A DNA stretch of 34,612 nucleotides from an uncultured Lysobacteraceae bacterium (GCA_902825775.1 CADECF010000003.1:77088-111699), one strand, 5' to 3'. Shown: positions 24,066-32,154, numbered from the stretch's first letter. Notes: a model not told the origin generated them from the letters alone. Made by a program: numbers and translations.

Positions 24066-24307
24066 ATGCGTCGAAGAAAAAGCAACGACGCAAGTCAGAG
24101 CAGAAGCTTCGGCAACGAAGGCTCAGCCGATCAGGGAAACCTGAAAGACTGGGCCTTCACTTTTATCCGCGGTCGTCATCGCCAGAAAAATCCGTGGCTT
24201 GTGCTGCGGCATCGCAGTGGATTCTTCAATTCGCGCGTAAGCGGTTGATCGTGGTTCCGCGCTGCGCATTCATACGAAAAACGGCCCGCATGTCGGGCCG
24301 TTTTTCG
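24066..24307 (+). ncRNA. Candidate structured non-coding RNA of about 240 nt
   Basis: A 317-bp stretch without a convincing gene holds a promoter, several hairpins and a strong terminator. The visible structures are GCGTCG/CGACGC at 24068-24091; a 9-bp stem 24118-24126/24149-24157 with one G-U pair, which encloses TCAGG-GAAA-CCTGA at 24131-24144 with a GNRA loop; a competing stem 24105-24111/24116-24123; CTGCG-GCAT-CGCAG at 24204-24217; and the terminator at 24275-24307. A 60-codon frame (24066-24248) runs through it, but its third-position GC (about 57 percent) is far below the neighbours. I could not match it to a known RNA family (not tmRNA, SRP RNA, RNase P or 6S by eye). Confidence 0.5.
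24275..24307. terminator. Strong bidirectional terminator
   Basis: Perfect 14-bp arms (24275-24288 and 24294-24307) enclose a 5-base loop; the arms end in AAAAA/TTTTT so the hairpin works in both directions. It ends the candidate RNA on the plus strand and the DUF3011 gene (stop at 24328) on the minus strand. Confidence 0.9.
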
Positions 24308-24327
24308 TTCAGCGTTCGCGACCGCAG

Positions 24328-24954
24328 TCAGTAGACGGCGAACTCCGCGCGGCAACCATTGGTGACCCAGATCGATCCCGGTTGCGTGCCCCAGCTGGAA
24401 CCGTAGCGGCAAGGTGTGCCGCTGATCTGGCGGTACACCTCCACTGGACCGTTGCGCGGCACGGCGCAGTTGGTCAGGCCGTTGTTCCTGGATTCGCAGC
24501 GGATCACTGCGATAGGGTTGTAGCCGCCGCCGTAGCCCGGGGTATAACCGCCGCCGTAACCGGGGTTGTAGTTCTGGTCGTAGCGGTCGTCGTCGCGGTC
24601 CTTGTTCTTGTTGGCCAGAATCGCGGCGCCGATCAGCGCGGCGATCGCGACGCCCGCCACCGCGCCGCTGTTGTCGCCGGAACTGTGGCTGCTTCCGCCG
24701 ACGGTGAATTCCGCGCGGCAGCCGTTGGTCACCCAGATCCGGTTGCGGTCGTAGCCCCAGGTATCGTTCTGCCAGCAGCCTTGCGAGCTGAGCTGGCGCG
24801 ACAGGCGCACGCCGCCGCGGGTGTCGACGCCGCAGCTTTGGTAGCGGCCGCCTTGCGATTCGCAGCGGATCGTCTGCTGGGCGCGTGCTTCGCCGGCGAA
24901 GAAGGAGAAGCCGGCGATGGCCAGCAGGCCGCAGGTCAGGGTTAGGCGGTTCAT
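24328..24954 (-). CDS. Exported protein with two DUF3011 domains
   Basis: A 208-residue protein with a signal peptide ending A-R-A at about residue 25. Two DUF3011-type modules are seen, at about 28-85 and 148-208. Each has IRCES near the start, internal cysteines and the repeated IWVTNGCRAEF motif. The segment between them has a hydrophobic stretch rich in Ala and Gly, an Asp/Lys/Arg region and a Tyr/Gly repeat (NPGYGGGYTPGYGGGYNP). The function of DUF3011 is not established. Its ATG overlaps the stop of the upstream EF-hand gene (ATGA), so the two are co-translated. Confidence 0.85.
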   Translation of the reverse strand: MNRLTLTCGLLAIAGFSFFAGEARAQQTIRCESQGGRYQSCGVDTRGGVRLSRQLSSQGCWQNDTWGYDRNRIWVTNGCRAEFTVGGSSHSSGDNSGAVAGVAIAALIGAAILANKNKDRDDDRYDQNYNPGYGGGYTPGYGGGYNPIAVIRCESRNNGLTNCAVPRNGPVEVYRQISGTPCRYGSSWGTQPGSIWVTNGCRAEFAVY

Positions 24955-25367
24955 GGCTTGGCCTCCTTGGCATGGCGGCGGGCCTGTGCGAGCGCTTCGA
25001 CCTCTGCACCCGCCAGATGGCCGTCGCGATCGGCATCGAAGCCCTCGAATACTGGCTGGATCGCTGCGCTGAAATCTTCAAGCTTCACTTCGTTGCTGGC
25101 GCCTTCGCTCTTGCTGACGACGATCGAATGCGTGGGTATCTCGTCGCCGCTCAGCACGCCGTTGTTGTCGGCATCGGCCGCCGAGAAGCGGCGCATCATC
25201 GCGTTGCGGAATTCTTCCTGGCCGACCTTGCCGTCGCCGTCGCGATCCATGCGCTTGAGGATGCTTGCGCTGGTGACTTCCGCACTTTTCTTTTCCTTGG
25301 CCTGCGCCTGCATGGCCAAGACGGCCAGCAAGGCGACCGCCGCACACCATCCCCATCGGTGCTTCAT
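24951..25367 (-). CDS. Exported EF-hand calcium-binding protein
   Basis: A 138-residue protein with a signal peptide (about 1-23, ending Q-A-Q-A). Three EF-hand loops are seen: DRDGDGKVGQEE at 41-52, DADNNGVLSGDE at 65-76 and DADRDGHLAGAE at 111-122. The first two form a close pair. The start at 25367 follows an AGGACC box; longer frames to 25547 are not supported. It shares an operon with the DUF3011 gene through a 4-base overlap. Calcium-dependent signalling or storage in the periplasm is plausible; partners are unknown. Confidence 0.88.
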   Translation of the reverse strand: MKHRWGWCAAVALLAVLAMQAQAKEKKSAEVTSASILKRMDRDGDGKVGQEEFRNAMMRRFSAADADNNGVLSGDEIPTHSIVVSKSEGASNEVKLEDFSAAIQPVFEGFDADRDGHLAGAEVEALAQARRHAKEAKP

Positions 25368-25488
25368 AGGTCCTGCCCCCATAGTTTTCGGCATCGATAT
25401 GCCATTTCCGAGATTCGGCGGTGTCCGGTTAAGCCCGAATGAAGGCCGCCGGCTGCGGTATCCGCCGCGTTTTCGCGACCGGATGCGG

Positions 25489-26286
25489 TCAGGCGGCGCG
25501 GGGCGAGATCGGCAGTACGGCGAGGCTTTCCCCCAGCGGCGTGGCATTGGGGCCGAAACGGCGCTCGGCGAAGACCATCCGCTCGCGTCCGATCAGCACC
25601 ACGCTGCTGCAACGCGTGCCGTAGCGGTCGCTGCGTACGAAAGGCGGGGATAGAGCCCGTTCCAAATCCAGGCCTACGCCGGTGTCGGGCAATGCCTCAT
25701 CCGGGGCGGGCGTGGTGTCGGCCAGCGCATCGAGCAGCGGTGCGATCGTCGCCGGATCCTGCTCGGCTTCCGAAGCCGGCGATTGCAGCCAGGCCGTCAA
25801 TGCCCGGGTGGCGTGGCCGCTCTTCGGCCACGGCGCATCGAAGGCGCCGTTGGACATGGCGTGCAGGCCAGGGGCGACGGTCCGCATCGCAAAACGCGGG
25901 TGGTTGCTGGCGAAGGCCAGATCGGTGCCGTCCCATGCGATCAGGTTGAAGCGACCGTATTCGGACGAGGCGCTGCCGATGTCGGCCAGATACTCGTTGG
26001 AAGATGTTTCGCCGCGTACGAAGTCGCGCACCAGAGCGCCGCGCGAGCGAGGCAGCGTCTCCGCGGACAGGCCCGCACGTACATTGGTCACGGCCGCCAG
26101 GCGGCCTCGGGTCGAAGCCATCAGCCAACCGCCGCCGGCTTGCAGGTCGCGGCCGCCATAGACCTCGGGCGCGTCGGGATCGGCGCCGGCGGCTGCGGTG
26201 GGACGGCTGTGCAACTCGTCGCGATTGGCGATCAACGCCAGCTCGTAACGCGGATGGACACGCCAGGCGAGCGCGATCAAGCACAT
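25489..26286 (-). CDS. NRDE (TANGO2) family protein
   Basis: A 265-residue protein starting M-C-L-I, so Cys2 would become the N-terminal residue after methionine removal, as in Ntn-type hydrolases. The defining N-R-D-E motif is at residues 21-24. Other family stretches are [21 protein letters not shown] and the late [10 protein letters not shown]. Members are called NRDE or TANGO2; the human relative affects heme and lipid handling, but the bacterial activity is not known. It is monocistronic, and a perfect palindrome lies 28 bases upstream of its start. Confidence 0.9.
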   Translation of the reverse strand: MCLIALAWRVHPRYELALIANRDELHSRPTAAAGADPDAPEVYGGRDLQAGGGWLMASTRGRLAAVTNVRAGLSAETLPRSRGALVRDFVRGETSSNEYLADIGSASSEYGRFNLIAWDGTDLAFASNHPRFAMRTVAPGLHAMSNGAFDAPWPKSGHATRALTAWLQSPASEAEQDPATIAPLLDALADTTPAPDEALPDTGVGLDLERALSPPFVRSDRYGTRCSSVVLIGRERMVFAERRFGPNATPLGESLAVLPISPRAA

Positions 26287-26313
26287 ACGCCATGCTAGCC
26301 CATCGCCGAAGGG

Positions 26314-26329
26314 GTAGGAAATTTCCTAC
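26314..26329. promoter_or_regulatory. Perfect 16-bp palindrome upstream of the NRDE gene
   Basis: GTAGGAAATTTCCTAC reads the same on both strands and is AT-rich in its core. It lies 28 bases upstream of the NRDE start codon, in the 223-bp gap to the divergent gene at 26510. The rest of this gap shows no other clear signal. A dimeric regulator such as a LuxR-type factor is a possible binder. Confidence 0.5.
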
Positions 26330-26509
26330 AAACGCTCGGGCAGTCCACCGATGCCGCAAGCGTGACGCAGGACGCAATCTGCGCGTGCCCCGGCAGCACG
26401 GCTTGATGCACTGGCAACGGACGCCGCTCAGCAAAGGAGATTAGCCGCCACCTTGAGCAAGTGGAAAGCAGGGCCGGGGCGCTTCTTTTAAAGCTTGTGG
26501 GAGTCGGCC

Positions 26510-26722
26510 ATGGAACGCACGCTATATACCGTGGAACCCACCGAGCCAGGCTGGCAGGTCAGCGTCAGCGGCAAGCCGCTCGAACATTTCCGTCTCAAGA
26601 TCGCCGCCCTTTGCGCGGCGGAAACCTTCGCCCGCATCCGCTTCCACGCCACCGGCGAGCCCACCGGCGTGCATATGCGGATGCTCTGCGGCGATCGGGT
26701 GATGCTCGGCAAGCACGGTTAG
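26510..26722 (+). CDS. Small hypothetical protein
   Basis: A 70-residue soluble protein. It begins MERTLYTVEP and has an alternating pattern (GWQVSVSGKPLEHFRLKIAALCAAETFAR) that suggests two or three strands and a helix, reminiscent of DUF2188-like small proteins, but I cannot assign a family. The start at 26510 follows a GTGGGAG box. It has no signal peptide. It converges with the cation-efflux-like gene, whose stop is only 14 bases from its own. Confidence 0.6.
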   Translation: MERTLYTVEPTEPGWQVSVSGKPLEHFRLKIAALCAAETFARIRFHATGEPTGVHMRMLCGDRVMLGKHG

Positions 26723-26735
26723 CCGGCGCCCGCGT

Positions 26736-27359
26736 TCAGCCGTAGCCCGACGTCTTCATTCCCAGCAACGACGCGCGGAACACCCGCAGCGACGATCGCA
26801 GGAACATCGCCAGCAAGGCCGCCGCGATCAGCAGATCCGGCCAGCCGCTATCGAACAGCCACACGCCCAGCCCGGCGGCCAGCACCGCGAAGCCTTCGCC
26901 GACGTCGTTGCGCGAGCACTCCCAGGCCGAGGCCATGTTCACGTCGCCATGGCGATACGGATGCAGCAGCCGCAGGCAGGCGATGTTCGCGACCAGGTTG
27001 ATCAGCGCCGCGATGCCGATGGTTTCGAAGATCGGCGTGGCCGGGTGCGCCAAACGCCAAACGATCTGAGCCGCAACGGCCAGTGCGGCGAACAAGATAA
27101 GCAAGGATTTCAACAGTGCGACGCGCGCTTTGATCCGCAGTGTCGAGCCCACCACCGCGAAGCTGACCGCGTAGGTCAGTGCATCGCCCAGATTGTCCAG
27201 ACCGCCGGACAGCAGCGAAGTCGATCCGCCCTGGACCGCGGCCGCCACCATCAATACGAAGGTGGTGAGGTTGATCGCAAGCACGGTCGCGAGCACCCGA
27301 CGTTCCTGGCGACGCAGTGCGTCGGCGACGATCGCCTTTTCGCAACAATCCTTAGACAT
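26736..27359 (-). CDS. Cation diffusion facilitator-like membrane protein
   Basis: A 207-residue protein with about five or six membrane segments. The second segment holds Asp55 and Asp59 (GGLDNLGDALTY), and the fifth has Asp152 in SRNDVGEG, matching the metal-binding aspartates of CDF transporters. A Cys-Cys pair is near the N terminus (SKDCCEK). The usual cytoplasmic C-terminal domain is absent, so it is a short form. Export of a divalent metal is likely, with the ion unknown. A REP-type hairpin lies upstream, between this gene and dbpA. Confidence 0.8.
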   Translation of the reverse strand: MSKDCCEKAIVADALRRQERRVLATVLAINLTTFVLMVAAAVQGGSTSLLSGGLDNLGDALTYAVSFAVVGSTLRIKARVALLKSLLILFAALAVAAQIVWRLAHPATPIFETIGIAALINLVANIACLRLLHPYRHGDVNMASAWECSRNDVGEGFAVLAAGLGVWLFDSGWPDLLIAAALLAMFLRSSLRVFRASLLGMKTSGYG

Positions 27360-27434
27360 CGACAGGCGTATTTCCTAGGTCTGGCTCGGATATTACGCTC
27401 GAGATCGACAGACGATCGCTTCGGCATCGCTTTA

Positions 27435-27490
27435 TGTGGGAGGGGCTTCAGCCCCGACAAGCTTTTGTCGGGGCTGAAGCCCCTCCCACA
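27435..27490. repeat. REP-type hairpin (GTGGGAGGGGCTTCAGCCCC variant)
   Basis: Two perfect 26-bp arms (27435-27460 and 27465-27490) enclose a GCTT loop. The sequence is a covarying version of the 12995 and 16557 repeats: AGCGGC...GCCGC becomes AGGGGC...GCCCC. It lies 58 bases after the dbpA stop and may end its transcript. Confidence 0.85.
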
Positions 27491-27548
27491 AGATCTGCGG
27501 GCGAAATAAGTACTGACGAAAAAGTATGGACTCCGCAGGCGCAGCCGA

Positions 27549-28922
27549 CTAGATCTTCCGTACGCGGAGCCTGCGGCCCTTGATGCCGCCATCGCGCAAC
27601 TGCGCGACGGCATGATCGGCTTCGGCGCGCACGACCGCCACATAAGCGCGCGTGGCGAATACGTCGATCTTGCCGACGGCATCGGCCGGCAGGCCCGCGC
27701 GGCCGGTCAGTGCGCCCATCACATCCCCCGGCCGCAGCTTGTCGGTGCGGCCGGCGTCGATCTGCAGCGTGGCCATCGGCGCCTGCGGCGCATTGCGCAC
27801 CTGTTTGCCGGCCAGCGGAGCGCGACGCCAGCGCAGCGCAGCGCCCTGCAATTTCTCCAGCGCCAGCGCGCGCGGGATTTCCGGCGGCGCGCACAGGCTC
27901 AAAGCCAGGCCGCTCCGCCCGGCGCGGGCGGTGCGGCCGATGCGATGGGTGTAAACGTCCGGGTCGGTCGGCAATTCGTAATTGATCACCGCGCCGATGT
28001 CTTTCACGTCCAGCCCGCGCGCGGCCACATCGCTGGCCACCAGCACGTTGCAACTGCGATTGGCGAACTTCACCAGCACCTCGTCGCGGTCGCGCTGTTC
28101 CATATCGCCGTGCAGCGCGAGCGGCGAGAAGCCGTATCGCATCAGTTCGGAGACCAGCGCCTCGGTATCGCGGCGCATATTGCAGAACACCACGCTCGAT
28201 TCCGGCCGGTGCTCGATCAGCAAGCCTGCGAGGGCGGCAGGCTTTTGCGACGCATCCACTTCGTAGAACCATTGTTCGATGGCGGGCGCCTCGGATTCGC
28301 CGCCGACCGTCGCTTCGACGGCATCGCGCAGCATGCGGCGTCCGAGGTCGCGGACCGCTTCAGGATAGGTCGCGGAGAACAGCAGGGTCTGCCGCATTTT
28401 CGGTGTCTTGCCGACGATCTCGCGGATCGCTTCTTCGAAACCCATGTCGAGCATGCGATCGGCTTCGTCGAGCACCAGCGTGCGCACGCCCGCCAGGCTC
28501 AGCGCCTGTTTGCGCAGCAGCTCCTGGATGCGTCCCGGCGTACCGACCACCACGTGCGGCGCATGCGCCAGCGATGCCAGCTGCGGTCCGAGCGGTATGC
28601 CGCCGCACAGCAGCGACAGTTTCAGATTGGGGATGCCGACCGCGAGCCGGCGGATCGCCTTGCCGACCTGGTCGGCCAATTCGCGGGTCGGGCACAACAC
28701 CAAGGCCTGCGTCTGGATCAGCTGCGGATCCAGGCGCTGCAACAAGCCCAGCGCGAAAGCGATGGTCTTGCCGCTGCCGGTGGGGGCCTGCGCGATCAGG
28801 TCGCGGCCGTCGAGAATCGCGGGCAGGGCTTGCGCCTGGATCGGCGTCGTATCGGCGAATCCGAGCGATTCCAGGCCTTGCAGCAAGGCGGGGGACAGGG
28901 GCAGGGCGGCGAATGCGGTCAT
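27549..28922 (-). CDS. dbpA: DEAD-box ATP-dependent RNA helicase DbpA
   Basis: A 457-residue helicase, the same length as the E. coli protein, that acts in assembly of the large ribosomal subunit. A Q-motif (TPIQAQALP) lies near residue 25, Walker A with Lys52 in APTGSGKT, DEAD at 152-155, SAT at 183-185 and HRIGRTARAG in the second RecA domain. The C-terminal DbpA-type RNA-binding domain (about 385-457, ending DGGIKGRRLRVRKI) is present; in E. coli it recognises hairpin 92 of 23S rRNA. The start at 28922 is preferred over a longer frame to 28958 because it matches the family N terminus. It is monocistronic. Confidence 0.93.
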   Translation of the reverse strand: MTAFAALPLSPALLQGLESLGFADTTPIQAQALPAILDGRDLIAQAPTGSGKTIAFALGLLQRLDPQLIQTQALVLCPTRELADQVGKAIRRLAVGIPNLKLSLLCGGIPLGPQLASLAHAPHVVVGTPGRIQELLRKQALSLAGVRTLVLDEADRMLDMGFEEAIREIVGKTPKMRQTLLFSATYPEAVRDLGRRMLRDAVEATVGGESEAPAIEQWFYEVDASQKPAALAGLLIEHRPESSVVFCNMRRDTEALVSELMRYGFSPLALHGDMEQRDRDEVLVKFANRSCNVLVASDVAARGLDVKDIGAVINYELPTDPDVYTHRIGRTARAGRSGLALSLCAPPEIPRALALEKLQGAALRWRRAPLAGKQVRNAPQAPMATLQIDAGRTDKLRPGDVMGALTGRAGLPADAVGKIDVFATRAYVAVVRAEADHAVAQLRDGGIKGRRLRVRKI

Positions 28923-29118
28923 GCGACATGATCGCAGGATTAACGCCATCGTCGGCACTCTGGGCGCGATTTCGGCCCGAATGCCGGTGTCGGGCGCCGG
29001 AAATCGCCTCGACGAGAAGAATCATCGGGAATGTCGAATTCGATCCGCGCCGAACGTCGTATCCGAAAGGGCGGCTGTTTCGGGCGTCTTCCGTTCCACC
29101 ACACCCGCAGGAGGAGTC

Positions 29119-29475
29119 ATGAGCTACGTCGATGGATTCGTGGTACCGGTGCCGAAGAAGAACGTGGAGGCGTACCGCAAGTTTTCCCGCAAAGCGGGCA
29201 AGATATGGATGGAGCACGGCGCGCTGGAATACATCGAGTGCGAAGGCGACGACGTCCCGCCGGGCAAGATCACTTCCTTCCCGATGAGCGTAAAACTGAA
29301 GAGCGACGAGGTGGTGGTGTTCTCGTGGATCCTTTACAAATCGCGCAAGCACCGCGACGCGGTCAACAAGAAAGTCATGGCCGATCCCCGTCTCGCGAAG
29401 ATGGGTCCGGACAACCTTCCCTTCGACGGCAAGCGGATGATCTACGGCGGCTTCAAGCCCATCGTCAGTCTCTGA
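29119..29475 (+). CDS. DUF1428 family protein
   Basis: A 118-residue small soluble protein of the DUF1428 family (dimeric ferredoxin-like fold). Typical stretches are MSYVDGFVVPVPKKN, the GALEYIECEGDDVP region and a C-terminal MIYGGFKPI. The start follows a strong AGGAGGAG box. Its biochemical role is unknown. Such proteins often occur near YciI proteins and ECF sigma factors, both present here at 30198-32154. It is followed by a hairpin repeat at 29529-29560 before the DHFR-like gene. Confidence 0.88.
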   Translation: MSYVDGFVVPVPKKNVEAYRKFSRKAGKIWMEHGALEYIECEGDDVPPGKITSFPMSVKLKSDEVVVFSWILYKSRKHRDAVNKKVMADPRLAKMGPDNLPFDGKRMIYGGFKPIVSL

Positions 29476-29528
29476 GCGATTAGTCCGTCGTCCCGGCGAA
29501 AACCGGAACCCCGCGGCTTAGCTCCGCT

Positions 29529-29560
29529 CTTTGTAGAGCGGAGCTTGCCTCGCTGCTTTT
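29529..29560 (+). repeat. Short hairpin repeat (CTTTGTAGAGCGGRGCTTGC family), copy A
   Basis: The element ctttgtagagcggagcttgc followed by ctcgctgctttt recurs at 33853-33881 and, inverted, at 34017-34052. The centre AGCGGAGCTTGCCTCGCT forms a short hairpin, and here gctccgctc at 29521-29529 also pairs with gagcggagc downstream. It ends in TTTT on the plus strand and may stop transcription after the DUF1428 gene. Confidence 0.65.
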
Positions 29561-29608
29561 CTGCGGTGGGTATTCGGCGCGGCCGATTTGCGAGAAGGAG
29601 CATTCGAG

Positions 29609-30190
29609 ATGAGCAAAGTCGTACTGCATTTTTCGATGTCGCTGGACGGCTTCATCGCCGGTCCGGACGTAAGCGTCGCCTCGCCGATGGGCGAGGGCGA
29701 AGACGGCCTGCGTTTGCACGATTGGATTTTCGCCAAACCCCAAGACGCGACCGATGCCGAGGCGGCGGCGCAGATGCGGGCCGGCACCGGCGCCGTGGTC
29801 CTCGGCAGGCGCACTTTCGATGTCGGCATCGGCGAGTGGAAGGACGTGCCGTATCCGGTGCCTTGTTTCGTGCTGACCCATCGTATGCACGCGCCGCTGC
29901 CGCAGAAAAGCGGTTCTTTCGCCTTCGTTCTCGACGGCATCGAAAGCGCGATCGAGCAAGCGCGTGCGGCGGCCGGCGAACGGGATGTCATCGTGATGGG
30001 CGCCGATACCGCGCAGCAGGCGCTCAAGGCCGGACTGGTCGACGAACTGAAACTGCAAGTGATCCCGATCCTGATGGCGCGCGGAGTGCGGTTGCTCGAT
30101 CGTCTCGGCGCCGATGGCATCGATCTCGAGCTGGTGCGGCAGGCGCAATCGCCGCTCGTCGCCCACCTGCATTACCGCGTCCTGAAATGA
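29609..30190 (+). CDS. Dihydrofolate reductase-like (RibD C-terminal domain) protein
   Basis: A 193-residue protein of the DHFR/RibD-C fold. The start SLDGFIAGPD at residues 11-20 is the family nucleotide-binding signature, and VVLGRRTFDVG and VIVMGADTAQQALKAGLVDELKL follow the same fold. An AAGGAG box precedes the ATG at 29609. This stand-alone YwjB/YyaP-like group is of unknown substrate and is not the essential folate enzyme. It converges on the sigma factor gene, with only seven bases between the two stops. Confidence 0.88.
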   Translation: MSKVVLHFSMSLDGFIAGPDVSVASPMGEGEDGLRLHDWIFAKPQDATDAEAAAQMRAGTGAVVLGRRTFDVGIGEWKDVPYPVPCFVLTHRMHAPLPQKSGSFAFVLDGIESAIEQARAAAGERDVIVMGADTAQQALKAGLVDELKLQVIPILMARGVRLLDRLGADGIDLELVRQAQSPLVAHLHYRVLK

Positions 30191-30197
30191 TCCGCGG

Positions 30198-31478
30198 CTA
30201 AGCCTTGCCGGCGATGGCCGCGGCCGCCTCCCTCGCTCGCTCGAGCAGCAGATCGCGCTCGCGGGCGTTGCGGGTGAGCGAAGCGGCGCGTTCGAATTCG
30301 ATGCGGGCCTCGTCGAAGCGGCCCAGCTTCTTGAGCAGGTCGCCGCGCACGCTCGGCAACAAATGGTAATTCTTGAGCGCGGGTTCCGACGTCAATGCAT
30401 CGACCAGATCCAAACCCGCGGCCGGGCCGAACAGCATCGCCAGCGCGACCGCGCGATTCAATTCCACCACCGGCGAAGGCGCAAGTTCGGCTAATGCGCC
30501 GTAAAGCCCCACGATGCGCGCCCAATCGGTCTGGTCGGGCGTCAGCGCGCGCGCATGGCAGGCCGCGATCGCCGCTTGCAACGCGTAAGGCCCGCGCGCG
30601 CCGCCGAGTTTTTCTGCGCGTTCCAATGCGGCCAGCCCGCGCTGGATCAGCAACCGGTCCCAATGTGCGCGGTCCTGGTCCAGTAGCAGAATCGGCTGCC
30701 CGGATGGCCCCACGCGTGCGCCCGCGCGCGAGGCCTGGATTTCCATCAATGCGACCAGCCCATGCACTTCGGGTTCCGACGGCGCCAATTCGGCCAGGAT
30801 GCGGCCCAGCCGCAAGGCTTCGTCGCAGAGCGCCGGCCGGAGCCAGTCGTCGCCGACGGTGGCCGAATAGCCTTCGTTGAAAATCAGATAGATCACGCCG
30901 AGTACGGACGACAGCCGCTCGGCCAACTCGGGTCCGCGCGGCACTTCGTACGGCACCTGCGCATCGGCCAGCGTGCGCTTGGCGCGGACGATGCGCTGGG
31001 CCACCGTCGGCTCGGGCACCAGGAAGGCGCGCGCGATTTCTTCGGTGGTCAGGCCGCCCAACAGACGCAGCGTCAGCGCGACCCGGGCTTCGGTGGACAA
31101 CACCGGATGGCAAGCGGTGAACACCAGCCGCAGCAGATCGTCGCCGATATCGTCGTCGACGAAATCCTCGATCTGGGTCGCCGTGGCTTCCTGCTGCTCC
31201 TCCAGCTCGTAGCCGACCTCTTCGTATTTGCGCTGCTGCAGTTTGCTGCGGCGCAGGCGGTCGATCGCGCGATGCTTGGCGGTGGCCATCAGCCAGGCGC
31301 CGGGATTGTCGGGCACGCCGGTGTCCGGCCAGCGCTCGAGCGCGGCGACCAGCGCGTCCTGGGCGAGTTCTTCGGCCAGACCGACATCGCGCACCATCCT
31401 GGCCAGGCCTGCGATCAGCCTGGCCGATTCGATCCGCCAGACTGCATCGATGGTGCGGTGGGTGTCGGTCGCCGTCAT
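30198..31478 (-). CDS. ECF42-type RNA polymerase sigma factor with C-terminal extension
   Basis: A 426-residue sigma factor. Sigma region 2 (about 20-80) has ELAQDALVAALERWP and PGAWLMATAKHRAIDRLRR; region 4 (about 115-175) has LTLRLLGGLTTEEIARAFLVPEPTVAQRI. The long C-terminal part (about 185-426) is a helical repeat region with INRAVAL-like and DYHLL-like stretches (here LNRAVALAM and NYHLLPSVRGDLL). This is the ECF42 type, which uses the C-terminal extension instead of a separate anti-sigma factor. An in-frame TGA four codons upstream fixes the start at or after 31478, and no ribosome-binding site is seen. Its usual partner, a YciI protein, is encoded upstream at 31732-32154. Confidence 0.92.
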   Translation of the reverse strand: MTATDTHRTIDAVWRIESARLIAGLARMVRDVGLAEELAQDALVAALERWPDTGVPDNPGAWLMATAKHRAIDRLRRSKLQQRKYEEVGYELEEQQEATATQIEDFVDDDIGDDLLRLVFTACHPVLSTEARVALTLRLLGGLTTEEIARAFLVPEPTVAQRIVRAKRTLADAQVPYEVPRGPELAERLSSVLGVIYLIFNEGYSATVGDDWLRPALCDEALRLGRILAELAPSEPEVHGLVALMEIQASRAGARVGPSGQPILLLDQDRAHWDRLLIQRGLAALERAEKLGGARGPYALQAAIAACHARALTPDQTDWARIVGLYGALAELAPSPVVELNRAVALAMLFGPAAGLDLVDALTSEPALKNYHLLPSVRGDLLKKLGRFDEARIEFERAASLTRNARERDLLLERAREAAAAIAGKA

Positions 31479-31731
31479 GGCGACCGATCAGACCATCATC
31501 GATGAGGGCGCGCAAGGCCCGGAACGTCAGCGATCCGCGCAGTCCGGGCCGATCTGGCGATGCGGCGCATGATCATGGATGACGCAACCGGCGTGCCCAA
31601 AATCAGTCCCTTGCGCATTCCTTTCTGCGAGATCGCGCGGTTCGTGCGCCGAAACGGCTTGCTCGCGCTCCTGGTCCGAAGCGAGGGGATCGCGGTGCAA
31701 CAGCAGCCAGAGCATCGACATATCCGACAGC
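31479..31731. other. Intergenic region between sigma factor and YciI genes, no supported gene
   Basis: This 253-bp stretch separates two genes that are usually adjacent. Reading frames exist on both strands (for example a 64-codon frame ending at 31527 on the minus strand) but none has a ribosome-binding site or recognisable product. It may contain the sigma factor promoter or remnants of a lost gene. Confidence 0.4.
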
Positions 31732-32154
31732 TTATTGCCGGCGCGCGACTTCGGCGCGCAGTCGTTCTTCCTGCTCGCGCAGTTCGGGCGTGAATTCGGC
31801 GCCGAAATCCTCGGCTTCGAACACCTGCCTGATCTCGACTTCGGCACCGCCGTCGAACGGCGCGCGCTTGAGCCATTCGATCGCCTCTTCCTTCGATCGC
31901 ACCTGCCAAAGCCAGAAGCCGGCGACCAATTCCTTGGTTTCCTGGAATGGGCCGTCGATCACGGTGGTGCGCTTGCCGCCGTGGAATTTGACCCGCGCGC
32001 CCTTGGAGCTGGCCTGCAGGCCTTCGCCGGCGAGCATCACGCCGGCCTTGACCAGTTCTTCGTTGTATTTGCCCATTTCGGCGAGCAATGCCTGATCCGG
32101 CAGCACGCCGGCTTCGCTGTTCTGGTCGGCTTTGACTATCACCATGAAACGCAT
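31732..32154 (-). CDS. YciI (DGPF-domain) family protein
   Basis: A 140-residue protein of the YciI/DGPF family, with the D-G-P-F motif at residues 67-70, an N-terminal MRFMVIVKAD strand and the ELVAGFWLWQV stretch. The C terminus has an acidic extension ending REQEERLRAEVARRQ. An AAGGAGA box precedes the ATG at 32154. YciI proteins are the standard neighbours and likely targets of ECF42 sigma factors. Enzymatic activity is known only for distant members, so the role here is not assigned. Confidence 0.9.
   Translation of the reverse strand: MRFMVIVKADQNSEAGVLPDQALLAEMGKYNEELVKAGVMLAGEGLQASSKGARVKFHGGKRTTVIDGPFQETKELVAGFWLWQVRSKEEAIEWLKRAPFDGGAEVEIRQVFEAEDFGAEFTPELREQEERLRAEVARRQ

Noticed and set aside
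24066-24248. 60-codon frame that could start at the transcription start of the candidate RNA
   Set aside because: Third-position GC is far lower than in real genes nearby, no ribosome-binding site exists, and the stretch is better explained by RNA hairpins. A leaderless peptide cannot be fully excluded.
28923-29118. Possible small gene or RNA between dbpA and the DUF1428 gene
   Set aside because: No start signal, stable hairpin or promoter pair was evident beyond the ribosome-binding site of the DUF1428 gene.
31527-31721. 64-codon minus-strand frame between the YciI and sigma factor genes
   Set aside because: No ribosome-binding site, no recognisable family, and a composition unlike a folded protein.
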